DNA from: Lepisosteus oculatus
Taxonomy: Eukaryota; Chordata; Actinopteri; Semionotiformes; Lepisosteidae
NCBI RefSeq assembly: GCF_040954835.1
Contig: NC_090709.1
Coordinates: 44,462,490 to 44,526,489 of the forward strand
Length of the DNA: 64,000 bases
Direction of reading: 5' to 3'
Within the stretch, counting starts at the first letter, position 1. Every line of letters starts with the position of its first letter. Below are positions 45,416 through 58,270 of this stretch, piece by piece. The position numbers and the translations under genes are program-made. The notes beneath the pieces were generated by a model. That model did not search any database. It had not been told where the DNA came from and saw only the letters and a list, made by a program, of their open reading frames with translations.

Positions 45416-45720
45416 CCAGGATGGCTTTGCTGTACCTAATCAAACTCTGTTTCTCTTTCAGACTTTAATAAAAGCAGCGCTAATTGTTCAGGTGAGAAAG
45501 TATATAACTTCATTAAGGGTTTCCGACCTCTATATAAATTAAAAATAAATTATATGCTGTTTAAAGGGGACAGCAGGGGCTGAGGTAGCCAGGATGGCTG
45601 TGCAGGGCGTCATCAAACTCTGTTTCTCTCTCAGATTGTGATGCATGTTGCACTGATTGTTCAGGTGAAAAAGTATATAACTTCATTAAGGATCTCCAGC
45701 CTCTACATAAATGAGGAATA
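45416..45720 (+). repeat. Tandem ~170-bp block, two copies, with exon-like cores
   Basis: Both blocks share CCAGGATGGCT, CAAACTCTGTTTCTCTYTCAG, a ~30-bp core ending TGTTCAG, then GTGARAAAGTATATAACTTC. Each core is bounded by AG and GT and is open as DFNKSSANCS or DCDACCTDCS. They could be duplicated tiny exons; no gene was recognised. Confidence 0.5.
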
Positions 45721-46211
45721 AAAGATAAATTGTTTGCACATTGGTTAAAGGGGACAGAAGGGATGCCTTTGTTGTGCCCTGATGTCGTGGGCAGAGCCCA
45801 GACACAATTATCCCTAAGTGATACTCACAATACTACATCATGCTTGTGTTACATAACGCTCATATTACATTACATTTGTATTTCCTTCAGAAAAACGCAG
45901 GAAAGGTTGGTGGAGACCTATTAAGGGTTTCTGAAGTCTACACTGGGCAGGTCAAACTCTTGCTCAAGATGTCCTCTTCGACAGGAAGCAGGCCTGTGCA
46001 AACTGCAATGACGCGAAAGTACGACCATTATTAAAAATGGCTAATGACGGTAGCTAGCGATTGTTAAACAAGGTAACAGATATAGAAGACAGACAAAAAA
46101 AAAACACCCTAGATCAGAGAAGGAATGCTTTCCCCTCTGGGTAAGAAAGGCCGACTGCATTTCCGGGGGAGGAAAGCTGCTTTAGAGGAAACACCAGAGA
46201 AGCAGAACTCA
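45721..46211. other. No gene recognised
   Basis: Nothing identified beyond an A-run near 46095. Confidence 0.45.
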
Positions 46212-46415
46212 AACACTGGGAACACTGGGTATCCTCTGAACACTGGGCGTGCACTGGGAACACTGGGTATCCTCTGAACACTAGGCTTGCACTGGGAACA
46301 CTGGGTATCCTCTGAACACTGGGTGTGCACTGGGAACACTGGGTATCCTCTGAACACTGGGTGTGCACTGGGAACACTGGGTATCCTCTGAACACTGGGA
46401 GTGCACCGAGAACAC
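46212..46415 (+). repeat. 38-bp minisatellite, array 3
   Basis: About 5 copies of the GGTATCCTCTGAACACTGGG unit, directly abutting the H4-upstream-like sequence that starts at about 46416. Confidence 0.9.
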
Positions 46416-47700
46416 TAGTTATCGGTGTACAGATGCAGCCATTCAAAATGGGTGAGGTATTTCGCGGCATACCGCGACACGCCCACCGGGGTATCACGCG
46501 GTTCACGTGTGTCACGTGACTAACTATCCGGCGTCGCCTTGTAAAACCGCCAGGGGGAGCTTAACCTCTCATGTACAGCATTTGAGCCTTTAATTTTGAA
46601 CTGTGTATTACAGCATGTTAATCATCAGTCATTAAAATGTTGGTATATTTTATGAAAGCAAGATTGCTCAGTTGGACAAAAGTACACAACCTACCTTTAT
46701 AAGAAATATTTATGCATCAAAGCCTTTACTGAAGATATTACTAATAGTATTAATAATGGATGACTTTGGACAAGCTGTATACTCAAAGTATAATTTCTTT
46801 AGCACATTTGTACAAGCACTTGGAATCTGTCCAAGCCATACTTTGTCAGGCATTTTGTTTTACTTCAACGGGCATAAAAACTTCCTTGCTTTTAACAGGG
46901 CGTTTCATAATTTCTAACTACAAAAATGATTTAAAATGCGACACCTATCATTCAACTAGAGCTTAAAATATCACAAGGATCCTCAAGAGCACAGCAAAGA
47001 GTGTATTAAAAAAGACACTTGTATTTATCAACGCTTTCTTTTCTTATGGAACCACTTCAGAGGGGTGTTCCAGGAATCGGCACTTTAAAGAAAAAAATAC
47101 ACACCAGTATTCCATTTCTCCGTAAACATTGTAAGCTTCGAAGTCTTTAACTAACGTGATACCGGAGTCAACAAGCATACCTTTAGAATTTGATTAAAAG
47201 GGAATATTATATGGAATCGCGTATCTCAAGAATTTAATAACGGTATGATTATATCCGTGTACTGCGGCAGGTCTGTGTAGGGCTGTTTCGCCTGCCTGTT
47301 CATGCGAGCTGTCTTGTAGCCTACTGGTCTAGGTGCGTGACTACCAACTGGCAGGTTGTGTGCTTGAATCCAGCTGGTGCTGGACTTTTCATTTTTATTT
47401 ATTTATTTTTTAATCGCGTAACATAAACATATTACCGTATGCAAACTGTACTGTATACAGTATGTATATGTATATTTAATGTCTTAACTGTGCCCGTTTA
47501 AGTATTGAATATTCATATCTAATTTTACCACTGAAGGGAAATCTTAGTAGCTGAGCATAAAAAAATAGGAGCATACTGTAACGCGTGTGAAGGCCATAAA
47601 CGATATTAATTTTGGAACATAAACATACAGTATATGGCTGGTCTCGGTACTTTAAAGAAAACATACACGAAACATGGTTTCATTATGAGCAGAATCGGTC
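46416..47700 (-). repeat. Orphan copy of H4 upstream region (inverted partner of 53.1-54.2 kb)
   Basis: On the minus strand, TTTGAATGGCTGCATCTGTA then GATAACTAG matches the H4 5' region at 54175-54237 with ~35 bp missing in between. Further left-arm blocks match in reverse: 46800-46850 with 53235-53275, 47090-47500 with 53460-53850, and 47516-47640 with 53876-53990. The last two blocks are in swapped order, so the arms are rearranged or derive from a ~570-bp tandem unit (ACTTTAAAGAAA at 47078 and 47648). No H4 coding sequence is attached. Confidence 0.7.
47313..47386 (+). pseudogene. tRNA-like sequence (box A and B), copy 1
   Basis: TAGCCTACTGGTCTAGGTGC, a GTGACTACCAACTGGCAGG anticodon-arm-like part and GTGCTTGAATCCAGCTGG. 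Box A fits well; box B has one change. By register the anticodon would be ACC. Followed by a TTTTCATTTTTATTT run. May be a SINE head. Confidence 0.5.
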
Positions 47701-48295
47701 TTGAGATATTTTTAACTTGATTTACAGTATTTGAGAGGTATGTCTTAACACCGATACTACAGTGCTTAAGTACTGCTCACGTATATGTTTCTAGGTTTAT
47801 ATTATACATTTCATACGGTCAAATTACTTTTGAGCAACTAATAAGAACCGCGAAACGGTATGCGTTTTAGTTTCGTTTTGGGCTGGGACCCGTGGATTGA
47901 TTAGAGATATCAAGTACATACAAGTCATTTTTTAAATGTTGTAGTTCGTCTTGAAAAAATGTTACGAGTACATCATCTATCAACAATTACACAGGTTATG
48001 TTTCCATATTGCGGATTTTGGTTACATAATATTATATATGGTTAAATATAATTCAAAATATTTTGCTAACAATGTTAACTGTTTTTGAATAATAAAATGT
48101 ATTAACTAAGGAGTAGGATGGCACAGTTGTTTGTATGTTTTTTGTTTTGTTTCTTTTTCATAAATACAACAGTAGTACCTGATGTCTCAGTGGCTTTCAA
48201 AATTAAATTATGCATGCAAACCTGTGAACTAGAAAGATAACTAAGATATCCATCCATTATATTCCATAATATCCATGAAATATATGGCGCTGAAA
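47701..48295. other. AT-rich, no gene recognised
   Basis: Nothing identified. Confidence 0.5.
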
Positions 48296-50445
48296 TATGT
48301 GTGACGCAGTGGTGGCCTGACACGGTGAGGTGCCCTGGCAGCTGTATGATGCAGTGGTGGCCTGGCACGGTGAGGTGCGCTTGCAGCTATGTGACACAGT
48401 GGTGGCCTGGCACGGTGAGGTGCGCTGGCAGCTGTGTGATGCAGTGGTGGTCGGGTATGTAGAGGTGCACTGGCAGCTGTGTGTTGTGACGCAGTGGTGG
48501 CCTGGCACAGTGAGGTGCGCTGGCAGCTGTGTGATGCAGTGGTGGCCTGGCACGGTGAGGTGCGCTGGCAGCTGTGTGATGCAGTGGTGGTCGGGTATGT
48601 AGAGGTGCACTGGCAGCTGTGTGTTGTGACGCAGTGGTGGCCTGGCACAGTGAGGTGCGCTGGCAGCTGGGTGATGCAGTGGTGGCCTGGCACGCTGAGG
48701 TGCGCTGGCAGCTGTGTGTTGTGACGCAGTGGTGGCCTGGCACGGTGAAGTGCACTGGCAGCTGTGTGGTGTGACACTGTGGTGGCCTGGCACGGTGAGG
48801 TGCGCTGGCAGCTGTGTGATGCAGTGGTGGCCGGGCACGGTGAGTTGCGCTGGCAGCTGTGTGGTTTGACGCAGCTGGTGGCCTGGCACAGTGAGGTGCG
48901 CTGGCATCTGTGTGATGCAGTGGTGGCCTGGCACGGTGAGGTGCGCTGGCAGCTGTGTGATGCAGTGGTGGTCGGGTATGTAGAGGTGCACTGGCAGCTG
49001 TGTGTTGTGACGCAGTGGTGGCCTGGCACGGTGAGTTGCGCTGGCAGCTGTGTGGTTTGACGTAGCTGGTGGCCTGGCACGGTGAGGTGCGCTGGCAGCT
49101 GGGTGATGCAGTGGTGGCCTGGCACAGTGAGGTGCACTGGCAGCTGGGTGATGCAGTGGTGGCCTGGCACGCTGAGGTGCGCTGGCAGCTGTGTGTTGTG
49201 ACGCAGTGGTGGCCTGGCACTGTGAAGTGCGCTGGCAGCTGTGTGGTGTGACACTGTGGTGGCCTGGCACGGTGAGGTGCGCTGGCAGCTGTGTGATGCA
49301 GTGGTGGCCGGGCACGGTGAGTTGCGCTGGCAGCTGTGTGGTTTGATGCAGCTGGTGGCCTGGCACGGTGAGGTGCGCTGGCATCTGTGTGATGCAGTGG
49401 TGGCCTGGCACGGTGAGGTGCGCTGGCAGCTGTGTGATCCAGTGGTGGTCGGGTATGTAGAGGTGCACTGGCAGCTGTGTGTTGTGATGCAGTGGTGGCC
49501 TGGCACGGTGAGGTGCGCTGGCAGCTGTGTGATGCAGTGGTGGCCTGGCACGGTGAGGTGCGCTGGCAGCTGGGTGATGCAGTGGTGGCCTGGCACGCTG
49601 AGGTGCGCTGGCAGCTGTGTGTTGTGACGCAGTGGTGGCCTGGCACGGTGAGGTGCGCTGGCAGCTGTATGATGCAGTGGTGGCCGGGCACGGTGAGTTG
49701 CGCTGGCAGCTGTGTGGTTTGACGCAGCTGGTGGCCTGGCACGGTGAGGTGCGCTGGCATCTGTGTGATGCAGTGGTGGCCTGGCACGGTGAGGTGCGCT
49801 GGCAGCTGTGTGATGCAGTGGTGGTCGGGTATGTAGAGGTGCACTGGCAGCTGTGTGTTGTGACGCAGTGGTGGCCTGGCACGGTGAGGTGCGCTGGCAG
49901 CTGTGTGATGCAGTGGTGGCCTGGCACGGTGAGGTGCGCTGGCAGCTGGGTGATGCAGTGGTGGCCTGGCACGGTGAAGTGCGCTGGCAGCTGTGTGTTG
50001 TGACGCAGTGGTGGCCTGGTACGGTGAGGTGCGCTGGCAGCTGTGTGGTGTGACACTGTGGTGGCCTGGCACGGTGAGGTGCGCTGGCAGCTGTGTGATG
50101 CAGTGGTGGCCTGGCACGGTGAGTTGCGCTGGCAGCTGTGTGGTTTGACGCAGCTGGTGGCCTGGCACGGTGAGGTGCGCTGGCAGCTGTGTGATGCAGT
50201 GGTGGTCGGGTATGTAGAGGTGCACTGGCAGCTGTGTGTTGTGACGCTGTGGTGGCCTGGCAAGGTGAGGTGCGCTGGCAGCTGTGTGTTGTGACGCAGT
50301 GGTGGCCTGGCACGGTGAGGTGCGCTGGCAGCTGTGTGATGCAGTGGTGGCCTGGCACGGTGAGGTGCGCTGGCAGCAGGGTGATGCAGTGGTGGCCTGG
50401 CACGGTGAGGTGTGCTGGCAGCTGTGTGGTGTGACGCAGTGGTGG
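48296..50445 (+). repeat. 2.1-kb minisatellite, 45/50-bp units with ~380-bp higher-order repeat
   Basis: Monomer GATGCAGTGGTGGCCTGGCA plus CGGTGAGGTGCGCTGGCAGCTGTGT (45 bp); a 50-bp variant carries an extra TTGTG. A marker variant containing TCGGGTATGTAGAGG occurs at 48451, 48591, 48972, 49449, 49825 and 50206, with spacings of mostly 376-381 (also 140 and 477). About 45 monomers. Bounded by unique AT-rich DNA on both sides. Confidence 0.93.
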
Positions 50446-51685
50446 AAATGTTCACCATGTTTCACCATGCTGAAAATGTTTGTACCAGACGTTTTTGAGG
50501 CCTGTTTAATTGTGTCTGAAGTCTGATGTTGTAAATTTTATTGTTAAAAAGATCCATGAAAATGTCACTACTACTCAATTGAATTGAGAGGGGGGGGGGG
50601 TATATTTGCTTTGTGTATAAAGTACATTGTGAATGTTTTCACAACCTTCACTTTGTCGTTTTTATGCCATTTTTGGACCACGCACGAATATTCCTATGTC
50701 CGTATCTTCGCAAGGGAATCATTGTGAATTTTAATACTAATTAAATGACCGGGGGCACTTTCCACCCCCTCTACATTCTCAGAGTAGAACAGACTAACCT
50801 TCTAATGAAAGACGGTCCACCCCCCACGGACAGGAAAAGTGCCCACAGGCACTTAAACTTAATATGGTCAGTAACAGTAAACAGTAACATGGTCAGAAGG
50901 AGCACGTACAAACGTTTCCGAAATAACCATATGTAAGACTCTAATGCTTAAAATGTTTAGGGAGAAAGTGGAATACTGGTGTGTATTTTTTCTTTAAACT
51001 ACCAATACCAGCCATATACAGTCTGTAACGTAGGGATTTCTATATGTCTTTATTTAGTGGTTACATTAGTGACAAAGGCTAAACTTTTAGCTTCAGTAAT
51101 GTGTACATATCTCCCCTTTTTATAAAACGACATGGTTGAAAACTGTTCCAGAGCCACTGTTGTTTCATCAGTGAAAAGTACATCATGAAATGCCTCTCCC
51201 TGTTCAATCCACTGGAAAAAAGAAAAGGAGCATAAAGCTTCTAATGGTCATAAACGATATTCATTTAGGAGCAGCATCAGAGGTATGTTTTTAACTGCAC
51301 TGCATTGGAGAGAATACCATAGTGTGTTTTTTTTTTTTTTACTCCCTGGCGGAAACTGGCTTCCAGAAGAATCAGTATGGCTCAGAGATTAAATAAAACT
51401 TAACTCGCACCAAACAAATGTATATTTCTAAATATCACAACATGATCGAATTTAAGTCATTTTAATAACAATGAATAGTCACCTATGCGTTACAATATAA
51501 ACATTTATATTGATTTAAATCGCGTTTAAATCACCTTTATTTAAAACCCATAAATAAAGCTGATACTGTTTAGACTTTTAATTATTTAAAACTGTATTAA
51601 AGCAGCACGATACACAATGCAACGTAAATTGCTATCTTTGTCTTCTGTGTAATAATGTTCACCTCTCTGTCCAGCAAATTTACAA
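50446..51685. other. AT-rich, no gene; one partial H4-flank repeat
   Basis: 50945-51030 (TTTAGGGAGAAAGTGGAATA, CTGGTGTGTATTTTTTC) matches the block at 53840 and 47090. A 10-bp G-run lies near 50592. No exon recognised. Confidence 0.5.
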
Positions 51686-51757
51686 TAGTAATAATAATGA
51701 ACTTTATTGTATATGGCGCCTTTAAAGGTGGCTCCTCAAAGCGCTTTACAGGTTAAA
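51686..51757 (-). mobile_element. SINE/LINE tail fragment
   Basis: Minus strand AACCTGTAAAGCGCTTTGAG, then a TATACAATAAAG-type end and a (TTA)n run: a short 3' tail related to the 5S-type SINE tails. Confidence 0.55.
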
Positions 51758-53033
51758 AACAATACTGTTAGGCTGGGAAAACGATTTTTTTTTAAGAAAT
51801 ACAAAATTAGATTTAATGATATGTTCCGGCTTAGACATTAACGAAGAGCATAACACGTGTACTGTATACACTGCAAGTACAACCCCCCTCTCTGCAGGAG
51901 TGCTGGCTGTGACGAATTGAACCGGTTTCACGGGTATTTTCAAAGTAGGAGGCGAGATTTCCAGCGAAAGACACCTCCCCCCCCTCAAAAACCCAGTAAG
52001 TACAGTACTTACTAGTTAAAGGCTAGGCTCCCGACTACGGCGAAAGGAACCCTTCTTTCATTAGAAGACAATGAACATATTTTAGCCCTGAATGAATTAA
52101 TAGCAAACATGGTTTACATAAAAGACATTTTTCCAAGAAAGTTTAGCCTTTGTCACTAATGAAACCACCAAATAAAGACATAAATATAAAACTCTTAAGA
52201 TTTTTAAAATACATGACTTTGCTAAAATTTATTTGAAAATAAAAACAATTACAACTGCCAGGGGAGAGAGAGAACAGGGGAGGGATGTTGGTTTTGCATA
52301 AGGGGCGGGGCTATGGAAATTAGGTCTGTTTGGGAATGTGTAGTTACATGTTCTGGCTGTTTGTGAATTATCATTGTTGAGTATGGAGTGTTGAGGTATT
52401 GATTTTGTGTAATGCTTTATGTTGAAAATTGAGGTGGATTTTGTTTATGATAAACAGGATAAACTGGGATGGGAGGAAGGTTTGGTTTTGCATAAGGGGC
52501 CGGATTATGATAATTGGAGGACTTTGCGAGAGTAAAATGGTTTGATATATTTGATTTTGTATTGTGGTTGTTATCTATGTTTTTGGTTGGTATTATGTTT
52601 ATATGGTTGTTTTTGTTGGTTGGTTGTTATTATGGTTATTAATAATACGATCTATAGTTGAAATCTGAGCCTAAATAAAAAGAAAAAGCAAGTGATTAGG
52701 TTTATGAGCAATCTAATTACTTATTCGTTTAAAACGCTATATAAAATAAAGTTTATTATTAATTTGCTGGACAGAGCGGTGAACATTATTATGCATAAGA
52801 CAAAGATAATGATCCTGATCAGTTTAGAAATCTGTGTACGCTGTAAGGTTTTTACTTCTTAAACTTTTAAAATACACGTTTTGAATAGAAAGAAATCCTC
52901 TTCCTGGTACAGTATGTATAGCAAACCAGCACATCTTTTTTCTCCAATCAGAGGGATGTCAGATGGTGTCAGCCAATCACCATTCTGAAGCCCTACCATA
53001 ATCTCTGGTATGGGGAGACCCCAGAATTCTGTC
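51758..53033. other. No gene recognised
   Basis: AT-rich. 52290-52320 and 52480-52510 share GGTTTTGCATAAGGGGC, a degenerate ~190-bp duplication. No exon recognised. Confidence 0.5.
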
Positions 53034-53090
53034 CCATAGTTTAGACAGATGATAGATACTTTTATTGATCCCGTGAGGGAAATAAAGTAA
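53034..53090 (-). mobile_element. LINE 3' tail fragment (Rex/Babar-like), reverse
   Basis: Minus strand TTTCCCTCACGGGATCAATA then AAAGTATCTATCATC, the reverse counterpart of the fragment at 21.6 kb. Confidence 0.6.
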
Positions 53091-53099
53091 ATCATTTTC

Positions 53100-54200
53100 A
53101 TTTTAGGAAATTATTAAACGCTCGGTTAAAAGCAAAGGAGATTGTCTGTTATAGTGGACATAAAAACAAGAGTTCGCTGGCATTATATCCTGGAAGACAC
53201 AGACCGGCGCCAGACTGGTAAAATGCCTGATGAACTAGGGATTGGACAGTTTCCAAGTGCTTGTACAATCGATGGAAATGTTCAAATAAATGTGCAAAAG
53301 AAATAAACAAAATAATCATTTATTTCTTTATCATATTGGGTAGCTAATGCCCTCTCTTTGCTAGTTAGTGGCTGTGTTTCTGCGTTGGGTAGCAACGGGT
53401 GACTGTTCTCAGGCGGAAGATGTAAACAGCTTAATGTTCGTGTTAAATAATTTTTTTAAATTCAATTAAACGGGCATAGTTAAGACATTAAATATACATA
53501 TACATACTGTATACAGTACAGTTTGCATACAGTAATATGTTTATGTTACGCGATTAAAAAATAAATAAAAATGAAAAGTCCAGCACCAGCTGGATTCGAA
53601 CACACAACCTGTCAGTTGGTAGTCACACACCTAGACCAGTAGGTTACAAGACAGCTCGCATGAACAGGCAGGCGAAACAGCCCTACACAGCCCTGTCGCA
53701 GCACACGGATGTAATCATACCGTTATTAAATTCTTGAGATACGCGATTCCATATTATATTCCCTTTTAATCAAATTCTAAAAGTATGCTTGTTGACTCCG
53801 GTATCACGTTAAAGACTTCGAAGCTTACAATGTTTAGGGAGAAATGGAATACTGGTGTGTATTTTTTTCCAAGACCAGCTATATACTGTATGTTTATGTT
53901 CCAAAATTAATATCGTTTATGGCCTTCACACGCGTTACAGTATGCTCCTATTCTTTTTATGCTCAGCTACTAAGATTTCCCTTCAGTGGTAAAATTCAAT
54001 ATCTACAACGGGCACAGTAAAGACGTTTACAGTAAGTCTTTCTACGACAGACCAACGGACCACGAGTGCCCCTGTCGGTCAACCAATCACGCACCGCGGT
54101 ATTTTGCGTCATCGCGCGTCACGATGCACGACGCCGTAGCCAATTACCTCCGGTACGTGTCTGTACCGCGCACTTTGAATGGCTGCATCTGTACATCAAA
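53100..54200 (+). repeat. H4 upstream region, inverted partner of 46.4-47.7 kb
   Basis: Contains the reverse complement of the blocks listed for 46416-47700. Here it leads directly into the H4 5'UTR, so this is the copy in its natural context. Confidence 0.7.
53579..53650 (-). pseudogene. tRNA-like sequence (box A and B), copy 2
   Basis: Minus strand TAACCTACTGGTCTAGGTGT and GTTGTGTGTTCGAATCCAGC. Box B GTTCGAATCC is better preserved than in the copy at 47.3 kb; box A is slightly worse. Confidence 0.5.
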
Positions 54201-54238
54201 GATGAGCAGTGTGTGTTGTGTTCACAGCTGATAACTAG
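54060..54238 (+). promoter_or_regulatory. Probable native H4 promoter and 5'UTR
   Basis: CpG-rich stretch with CCAAT at 54083-54087 and 54140-54144 and several GCGCGTCA/TGCGTCA words. It ends in the H4 5'UTR (TTCACAGCTGATAACTAGAA), which also precedes the left H4. No TATA box was seen. Now separated from the H4 ATG by a 480-bp solo LTR. Confidence 0.55.
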
Positions 54239-54243
54239 AAGAT

Positions 54244-55560
<1,317 letters not shown>

Positions 55561-55589
55561 GGACCCCGACGTATAAACCCAACTGACCC

Positions 55590-56338
55590 AGTGACATTTG
55601 TCACTGCTGAGGTTGCTTTATGGGTCTATTTTCTATACTGTGCTGATCAATTGGAAATCAAATTGCAAAAAAGACCCGTTCCCACACCTAAGGTCAAATA
55701 TTAGGAATCAAAACTGCTCGAGTGTATGGAAGCACACAGCTTTATCAAGATTTCCAAGTGCAAGATCTTTTTATTCATAAAAGACCCTATTTATGTTGTA
55801 TGAGCAATATTAATATTAATACAGAATCTTTTTTCACCAAATAAATGGTCTTCCTGACTTCAGAAAGCCTTCTAGACAAATACTAAAAGAGCAAAAATTC
55901 CATTTGGTAAATGAAATGAAAACACATACCCTACCAAACCTTGAGTACAGGCCATTCAGGATGATAATACAAAACCATTTATAATTCAACAAATAAAACC
56001 TGTCAACTGGTAATAACCACTTATCATAAAAAAATAAGTAGCAATACACAGTAGGTGACTCTTGGGTGCAAGTTAAATCCATGCAAGAAGGGGGTGTAGT
56101 GTTATATTTCCAAATCAGATATGCAAATGAGAGATCTGGCCCAGCCAATCTCAAAGCTCCCTTGGTCTGGAATGGAGCTGCTCCCCTCTTCTAGTTATTC
56201 ACACTGGAGTTAGGTTACATATTAGCACATTTCATCTAACAGTTGCTGCAGAAACAAAAACGTAAACAAATGACCTGGAATGTGACCACACCTATTAGAA
56301 TGTAGTTCAACAGATAACTTGTAAACCTTGTCATAAGA
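55590..56338 (+). repeat. Linker repeat with octamer and CCAAT (copy 2)
   Basis: Counterpart of 13864-14620. ATGCAAAT at 56121-56128 and CCAAT at 56145-56149, 24 bp apart start to start. Confidence 0.65.
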
Positions 56339-58270
56339 TTTTTTTTGTTCTACAAAATATACTTTATTCTGCAAAAAAAAAAACATCTCAAAAGGAACAT
56401 CTCACACATATTAACACTCCATGTAGTAAAAAACAACGGCGGAACAGAGATTGATTGTCCATTATCAATCTTTTCAAGTGGGGGCGGATTTGCGCAATTA
56501 AGAGAGTACCTCCAAACCTACCACTTGCTATTGTCCTTTAATCTCTGTATAGGGCCCAAAGTCCATTCCAGCGCTCCCTCGCCGTGGGGAAACCCCATTT
56601 GGCGACGTGGTGCTTCGTCCTCCTCCTGAGGTCCTCCATGATCCTCTCCTCCAGCTCCCTCGCCCCCCACTTTATGTTGTGCCGGATGAGAGTGTTCCTC
56701 GCCTTCCACAGTCCTTGTTTTGTGAGGGACAGTAGCAGCCCCCACAGGTCCTGTGTCCCCTTGTCCAGTCTGGTGGGTGCCAGCCCCCAGCAGAATGTAC
56801 TGGTAACTGAGCACCACATCCTTTCCCAGGAGTTGCATAATGTTGTCCATTCTGCCCCACACCGCCTTGGCGAAGAGGCAGCTCCAGAACACGTGCTCCT
56901 GAGTCTCCTCGACAAAACACGTGTCCCGGGGGCAATGCGGATTCCTGGAGATCGAGTGTCTGTAGAGGACCTTTCTGGTAGCCAGTCTCTTGTGTACAGC
57001 CATCCAGTTGAGGTCCTTCAGTTGGTTGTCAAGTTCTTTGGGCTGTGTCCTTTCCCAGACTTGTCTTTGTACAAGTCTCTGTGGTTGGTGCAGAGCTCTG
57101 GCTTTCTCGTGGCCTCGTACCTCCTGCTCCACTTGACAGCGCGGATGTAGAACTCCGGTCGCCTTCTGCCTTGGGCCCAGTGTTTGACCACTGGACCAAG
57201 TGCCTTATTGGGACAGAGAGCCACAGCCTGACAAAGTACTGGTACTTGTGGCCGATGGGCTCCCGCTGAGCCCAACAGAGGTTGCAGTAGAAGATGCAGT
57301 CGAGTTTCAGGGGGAAATGTGGGACATCTCGACCCCCTTCCTCGACCGGCTGACACATCCGGTTTCATCGTGATGTACTAGTACTTGCCGCCCCAGACGA
57401 AGCCGAAGATCATCCCTTGCAGCTCTCGTCTGAGTCTGGCCAGCAGCGGGTACACCGCAGACCCAGCATCACATTCACCTTGGCGATCCTCTCGGTCCAG
57501 TTGATGGTCTCGTTGTCCTAGCTCTGGAAGGAAACCCCCAGTATTTTGAGAGGCTCCGTCGTCCTGTGCTTTCAGGGCCCGGAGAACTTCAGTTTGCTCT
57601 TTCGGCGGTTGAGCTTCGACCCCAAGGCTCTGCAGTATTGCTCCATGACCTGCAGGGCCCTCCTTAGCCCCCTGTCCGACCTCAGGAACAGTGTCGTGTT
57701 GTCAGCGTACTGGGAGATCTTCAGGGTTTCTCCCGCGCCTCCCGGTATCTCCAGGCGGTTGATGACAGGGTCCCGTCTCACCGCCTCTGCTAGGGGCTCT
57801 GTGAAAAGAACATAGAGAAGGGGTGAAAGGGGGCAGCCTTGTCATACTCCGGATTCCTGGGGAATGAAATCCCCCAGGTTTCCGTTCACATTGACTCTGC
57901 TGCCTATGTCAGAGTACAGTATATTAATCCAGAGGCTGAAAATCTCTCCGAAACCGAAGCGTTCCAGCACCCTAAACAGATAGCTATGGTTCACTCTGTC
58001 GAAGGCTTTCTCCTGGTCCAGTCATGGGCATATTCCGGTCCTCGCCCCAGGCGCTGGTGTCTCTGGTCAGCTGGAGGTTCCAGCTAACAGATCGCCCTTC
58101 CACCCCACACGTCTGGTCGCTGTGGATGATGTGGGGAAGGGCGGTTCTCAGTCTGGCGGTCAGAAGCTTGGACAGGATCTTTACGTCCATGCAGAGCATC
58201 GTGATCGGCCTCCAGTTTTTGAGGTCGTCGGCATCTCCTCCCTTAAAGAGCAGGGAGATGACGCCCTTCC

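Noticed and set aside
48296-50445. CRISPR-like array of regular repeats
   Set aside because: Units are contiguous without unique spacers and the DNA is vertebrate; it is a minisatellite.
48241-50458. Minus-strand open frames of 693, 720 and 733 codons
   Set aside because: They overlap in all three frames and follow a 45/50-bp minisatellite without stop triplets; composition is pure repeat, with no start context or conserved domain.
46427-54197. A large DNA transposon or Polinton with terminal inverted repeats GTACAGATGCAGCCATTCAAA
   Set aside because: The short inverted match is part of the H4 leader, the inner sequence holds no transposase, polymerase or capsid gene, and no target duplication flanks it.
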